From Ilumatobacteraceae bacterium (GTDB lineage: Bacteria; Actinomycetota; Acidimicrobiia; Acidimicrobiales; Ilumatobacteraceae), in NCBI GenBank assembly GCA_030726975.1, contig JANRCO010000084.1:1-48107 (forward strand): a DNA stretch of 48,107 nt, given 5' to 3'. Shown piece by piece: positions 44,052-48,107 of the stretch. Every line of letters begins with the position of its first letter. Positions within the stretch are counted from its first letter, which is position 1. Below the pieces are notes generated by a model. It did not search any database, was not told the origin of the DNA, and saw only the letters and a program-made list of their open reading frames with translations. A program made the position numbers and the translations under genes.

Positions 44052-44741
44052 CTAGACCGTATGAACGAGTTCTTCAACAGGGGTGAGTACACCTGTATAG
44101 AACTGACCAAACTCGGCATAAATAGCCGAGGCCTTGTCGAAGCGCATGGTATAGACCACTTCTTTGAGATCATCAGGGTGAACCGCAAACAAGGTGACAC
44201 CCCATTCGTACTCATCAAGCCCGGTTGACCCCGTCACTAATTGAGTGACGCGTGGGCCAAACTTGCGCCCACTCACGCCGTGCTCTTGCATGTGCGCATG
44301 GCGCTCTTCGAAAGGCAAGGTAAACCAGTTCTCATCGGCATTGCGGCGCTTCGACATGGGGTAAAAGCAAAATGCATTTTTGCCAGGCACCGGAATTTTT
44401 GGATACAAGCGCGCATCGAGCATTTCTTGTGGCACGCCAATGGCGTACTCGCTCACTTCAGTAAGAGATACGTAGGAATCGACCACGGCGAGCCCGGCTG
44501 CTTGGATAGCCGACTGAAACGAACGCAACTCACGCATGTCGGAAGCTAAGGCCATAAACGCCATGTCGCATTTGTGGCCAAGCATTGAAACGGTGATGAC
44601 CGTGAGGCCTTTTCCTTCTGCAGCTTTGACCGCATGCACTGTTGCTTCGCGATCGAATTGGGCTTCTGGCTTACAAAATAAATGCAGCACTCCCATTCCA
44701 ATTGATGGTGACATTGGCTCGCTTGGGGTCACAGAAGTCAT
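44052..44741 (-). CDS. hemQ: coproheme decarboxylase HemQ (ChdC)
   Basis: Converts coproheme to haem b by two decarboxylations, the last step of the coproporphyrin-dependent route used by actinobacteria and firmicutes. 229 residues of the chlorite-dismutase family. The catalytic Tyr127 is in CFYPMSKRR; His154 in MQEHGVSGRK is the probable proximal haem ligand; QLVTGSTGLDEYEWGVTLFA and VYTMRFDKASAIYAEFGQFY are strongly conserved HemQ segments. True chlorite dismutases have a distal Arg in a different setting, and this one follows the HemQ pattern. Ten bases separate it from the ATP-grasp gene upstream. Confidence 0.94.
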   Translation of the reverse strand: MTSVTPSEPMSPSIGMGVLHLFCKPEAQFDREATVHAVKAAEGKGLTVITVSMLGHKCDMAFMALASDMRELRSFQSAIQAAGLAVVDSYVSLTEVSEYAIGVPQEMLDARLYPKIPVPGKNAFCFYPMSKRRNADENWFTLPFEERHAHMQEHGVSGRKFGPRVTQLVTGSTGLDEYEWGVTLFAVHPDDLKEVVYTMRFDKASAIYAEFGQFYTGVLTPVEELVHTV

Positions 44742-44750
44742 GTGTACAGG

Positions 44751-45623
44751 TTACCTGTTTGCCGCAATGATGGCTTGTGCAGCTCGATCTGCCGAGCCTG
44801 CACTTGCCCACAAAAAGAATGATGGCTCCACCAATTCCAGTTCCATTAATTGCGGTTCCCCATTGTTTTGTGGAATGAGGTCGACTCGTGCATATAACGG
44901 CATGGCCCCAAATTTGTGTTCCACAAAACTCAAGACCTGCCGTGCAGTTGCTTGTTCAGCATCAGATGCCTCGCGTTCACCCACGTCTTCTGCCGCATAG
45001 AGACCATTCGACATATCGGGGCGATGCTGCAAAATTGCGCCTTTACGAAAGGCGTGGCTATACACGCCGTTCAAGTACACCAAGCCGGTTTCCCCTGCTC
45101 CATCAATTCCATGCTGATATTCCTGCACTATTGCCGTAGCACCACTTGTGACGATGCGTGCAATGTGATCTGCAACAACGCTCATTTCCTGCGCCACATC
45201 GCGATATCGAAATGTGTCGTGTGAGCCCGCTGAAATGCTGGGCTTCACCACGACATCCATTACCGAGTTTGTGAAGTGAATCTCTTGAGCACTGGCTACA
45301 AATTGGGTGGGCACTACCGCAATGCCGGCCTCACTGAGTTCACCAAGATATTTTTTGTCGCTGTTCCACTGCACTGCTTCGCGTGAGTTGCGCACAGTAG
45401 TGAGTTGCGATACGCGCTCGAGCCACTGCAAAAATTCATCGCGGCGTAAGTGATAGTCCCACGTGCTGCGTAAGACCAGCAGAGAGTATTGAGACCAGTC
45501 AACCGATTCATCGTGCCAATCGACAAAATGAAACTGGGTACCGGCTCTTTCGAGCGCGGCACCCAGTAACGGTAAATCGGTATCGAGTTCGCGTGCGACT
45601 GCTGCGGTAACAAGACCAATCAC
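44751..45623 (-). CDS. ATP-grasp family ligase
   Basis: 290 residues, starting with GTG at 45621-45623. Fold features: an N-terminal Rossmann-like domain (MIGLVTAAVARELDTDLPLL), VRNSREAVQWNSDKKYLGEL with the ATP-grasp Lys, DVVVKPSISAGSHDTF (nucleotide-binding Lys and the Ser loop), TAIVQEYQHGI, and the metal-binding acidic end of YARVDLIPQNN and LMELELVEPSFFLW. It resembles glutathione-synthetase-like and cycloserine-biosynthesis-like ATP-grasp enzymes, which join a carboxylate to an amine. Substrates unknown. The nearest neighbours (groEL, hemQ) give no clue. Confidence 0.88.
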   Translation of the reverse strand: MIGLVTAAVARELDTDLPLLGAALERAGTQFHFVDWHDESVDWSQYSLLVLRSTWDYHLRRDEFLQWLERVSQLTTVRNSREAVQWNSDKKYLGELSEAGIAVVPTQFVASAQEIHFTNSVMDVVVKPSISAGSHDTFRYRDVAQEMSVVADHIARIVTSGATAIVQEYQHGIDGAGETGLVYLNGVYSHAFRKGAILQHRPDMSNGLYAAEDVGEREASDAEQATARQVLSFVEHKFGAMPLYARVDLIPQNNGEPQLMELELVEPSFFLWASAGSADRAAQAIIAANR

Positions 45624-45645
45624 AATGCGCTACAAACTTTTATTC

Positions 45646-47274
<1,629 letters not shown>

Positions 47275-47307
47275 TTAGGTGGGGTTCGCACTCGGGATAT
47301 TCGAGTG

Positions 47308-47334
47308 CTAGCACTCTACCGCCGAGAGTGCTAA
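47308..47334 (-). promoter_or_regulatory. CIRCE operator (HrcA-binding site)
   Basis: TTAGCACTC (read on the minus strand) - nine bases - GAGTGCTAG. It matches the established CIRCE consensus TTAGCACTC-N9-GAGTGCTAA at 17 of 18 positions. It lies between groEL and the CysO-like gene, in the groEL leader, the usual place for heat-shock repression by HrcA. Confidence 0.92.
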
Positions 47335-47369
47335 CCCACCAACGCTGGTGGCAAAAGAGCAACCGTGGG

Positions 47370-47648
47370 TTAGTGAGCCCCGCCGGCAACGGCAGGAATA
47401 ATGGAAACAGTTTCTGTGGCGGGAACCGGGGTATCGAGACCCTGCAAGTAACGCACATCGTCGTCAGACACAAAAACGTTCACAAACTTGCGTAAAGCGC
47501 CAGATTCGTCGAACAAACGCTCACCAAAACCAGGGTGAGCTGCTTCCAAGTTGCGCAAAACGTCGCCAAGTGTGGCGCCCTCAATTTGCAGTGTTGCTGC
47601 TCCACCCGACAGGGGGCGCATGGTGGTGGGAATGCGAACTGTTGCCAT
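47370..47648 (-). CDS. CysO/MoaD/ThiS-like ubiquitin-fold sulfur carrier
   Basis: 92-residue beta-grasp protein. It matches Mycobacterium tuberculosis CysO (which carries sulfur to CysM as a thiocarboxylate) in layout and segments: RIPTTMRPLSGG, GATLGDVLRNLEAAHPGFGERL, KFVNVFVSDDDVRYLQGLDT and the end VSIIPAVAGG. In CysO the Gly-Gly is the C-terminus; here Ala-His follows, so a protease would have to trim two residues before thiocarboxylation. No cysM, mec+ or moaE is nearby. MoaD and ThiS are alternatives, but the CysO match is closest. It lies between the amidase fragment and groEL on the same strand. Confidence 0.88.
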   Translation of the reverse strand: MATVRIPTTMRPLSGGAATLQIEGATLGDVLRNLEAAHPGFGERLFDESGALRKFVNVFVSDDDVRYLQGLDTPVPATETVSIIPAVAGGAH

Positions 47649-47652
47649 GACG

Positions 47653-48107
47653 TCAGACTAGCGGTGGCATGCGGTGGCTCCACGGTGCAGCGGCTTCAAG
47701 TTGTGAGCCCAAGCGCACCAACAGGTCTTCGCGGTGGGTTGCTGCCACGCATTGCACACCCATAGGGAGCCCATCGGCGCTCCAATGGAGGGGCAGGCTG
47801 ATGGCGGGCTGACCCGTCACGTTGAATTGCGCGGTGTACTGCAAAATGGAGCGCATGTTCATGCCGCCCTCGGGGCCGCTTAACCAACCCAATTTGGGTG
47901 GTGGCCCAGCCAACGTGGGTGTCACCAAAATGTCGAAGGGTTGCGCACCGTCTTGCGGGTACCACCATTCCAACATGCGTCGTGACCATGCATGCATCCA
48001 ATTCACCCACTGCACATATTGAGTGCCACTCACCGTGCGACCAACTTCGCGTAAGAAAAGATTGTCGGCTTCAATGTCGTCTTCGGTCACCGGCCTCCCA
48101 ATGAGCG
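47653..48107 (-). CDS. amidase, C-terminal part (cut by window edge)
   Basis: C-terminal 151 residues or so of an amidase-signature hydrolase; the N-terminal part with the Ser-Ser-Lys triad lies outside the window. FDILVTPTLAGPPPKLGWL and QYTAQFNVTGQPAISLPLHW, then GLPMGVQCVAATHREDLLVR, are the conserved C-terminal segments of the family (as in GatA and 6-aminohexanoate-dimer hydrolase). The frame is open through the window end (LIGRPVTEDDIEADNLFLRE), so the GTG at 48090 is not the real start. The stop is four bases from the CysO-like start. Substrate unknown. Confidence 0.88.
   Translation of the reverse strand, partial: LIGRPVTEDDIEADNLFLREVGRTVSGTQYVQWVNWMHAWSRRMLEWWYPQDGAQPFDILVTPTLAGPPPKLGWLSGPEGGMNMRSILQYTAQFNVTGQPAISLPLHWSADGLPMGVQCVAATHREDLLVRLGSQLEAAAPWSHRMPPLV

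Overview
The window looks like the chromosome of an actinobacterium, most likely an aquatic member of the Acidimicrobiia (Ilumatobacter-like); this is inferred from gene content only. The evidence is a DivIVA-domain protein, a UPF0182 protein beside a PDZ/Lon-type protease, F420/PPOX-type flavoproteins, a DUF222-HNH protein, a HemQ-type coproheme decarboxylase, a CysO-like sulfur carrier and a CIRCE-controlled groEL. By eye the G+C content is moderate, below that of soil actinomycetes. Genes are tightly packed with many 1-4 base stop/start overlaps. No gap between genes exceeds 300 bases; the longest (12021-12237) holds the leader of a cold-shock gene and nothing else I can identify.

1-11.2 kb is a catabolic island: four short-chain dehydrogenases (the first cut by the window edge), an epoxide hydrolase-like enzyme, an aminoglycoside-phosphotransferase-fold kinase, two Rieske oxygenase alpha subunits, a saccharopine-dehydrogenase-like protein, an FKBP isomerase, an NTF2-like protein and a glyoxalase-fold protein. 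This suggests oxidation of a cyclic or terpenoid/steroid-like compound, but the substrate cannot be read from sequence. 11.2-12.0 kb holds a ferritin-like protein and a cold-shock protein. 12.2-16.8 kb is an ole cluster (oleA, a fused oleBC, oleD) for head-to-head condensation of fatty acyl chains to beta-lactones and long-chain olefins.

16.9-19.1 kb is a translationally coupled trio (flavin-binding PPOX protein, NTF2-like protein, RlmI-like methyltransferase). An initiator tRNA overlaps the 3' end of tag. 20.3-26.7 kb holds UPF0182, a protein joining a DivIVA domain to a phage MuF-like C-terminal domain, a PDZ/Lon-type protease and a small membrane protein. 26.7-32.0 kb holds a HEAT-repeat protein, a third Rieske oxygenase with its TetR regulator, a Ddn-like nitroreductase, a methyltransferase, a DUF222-HNH protein and another PPOX protein.

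32.1-34.1 kb is an acyltransferase-3/SGNH gene broken by two stops and an internal deletion. An MFS exporter, a Cys-type glutathione peroxidase and a GNAT follow. At 36.5-37.6 kb a thioredoxin-like gene has an in-frame TGA exactly at the active-site position (WASW-U-GC), with a SECIS-like hairpin 20 bases later: a probable selenoprotein. 37.6-48.1 kb holds a PAC2 protein, a Nudix hydrolase, glnD, two proteins of uncertain nature, a DHA2 exporter, hemQ, an ATP-grasp enzyme, groEL with CIRCE, a CysO-like carrier ending GG-Ala-His, and the C-terminal part of an amidase.

The most interesting items are the candidate selenoprotein, the DivIVA-MuF fusion, the fused ole cluster and the CysO-like protein with its tail after Gly-Gly.
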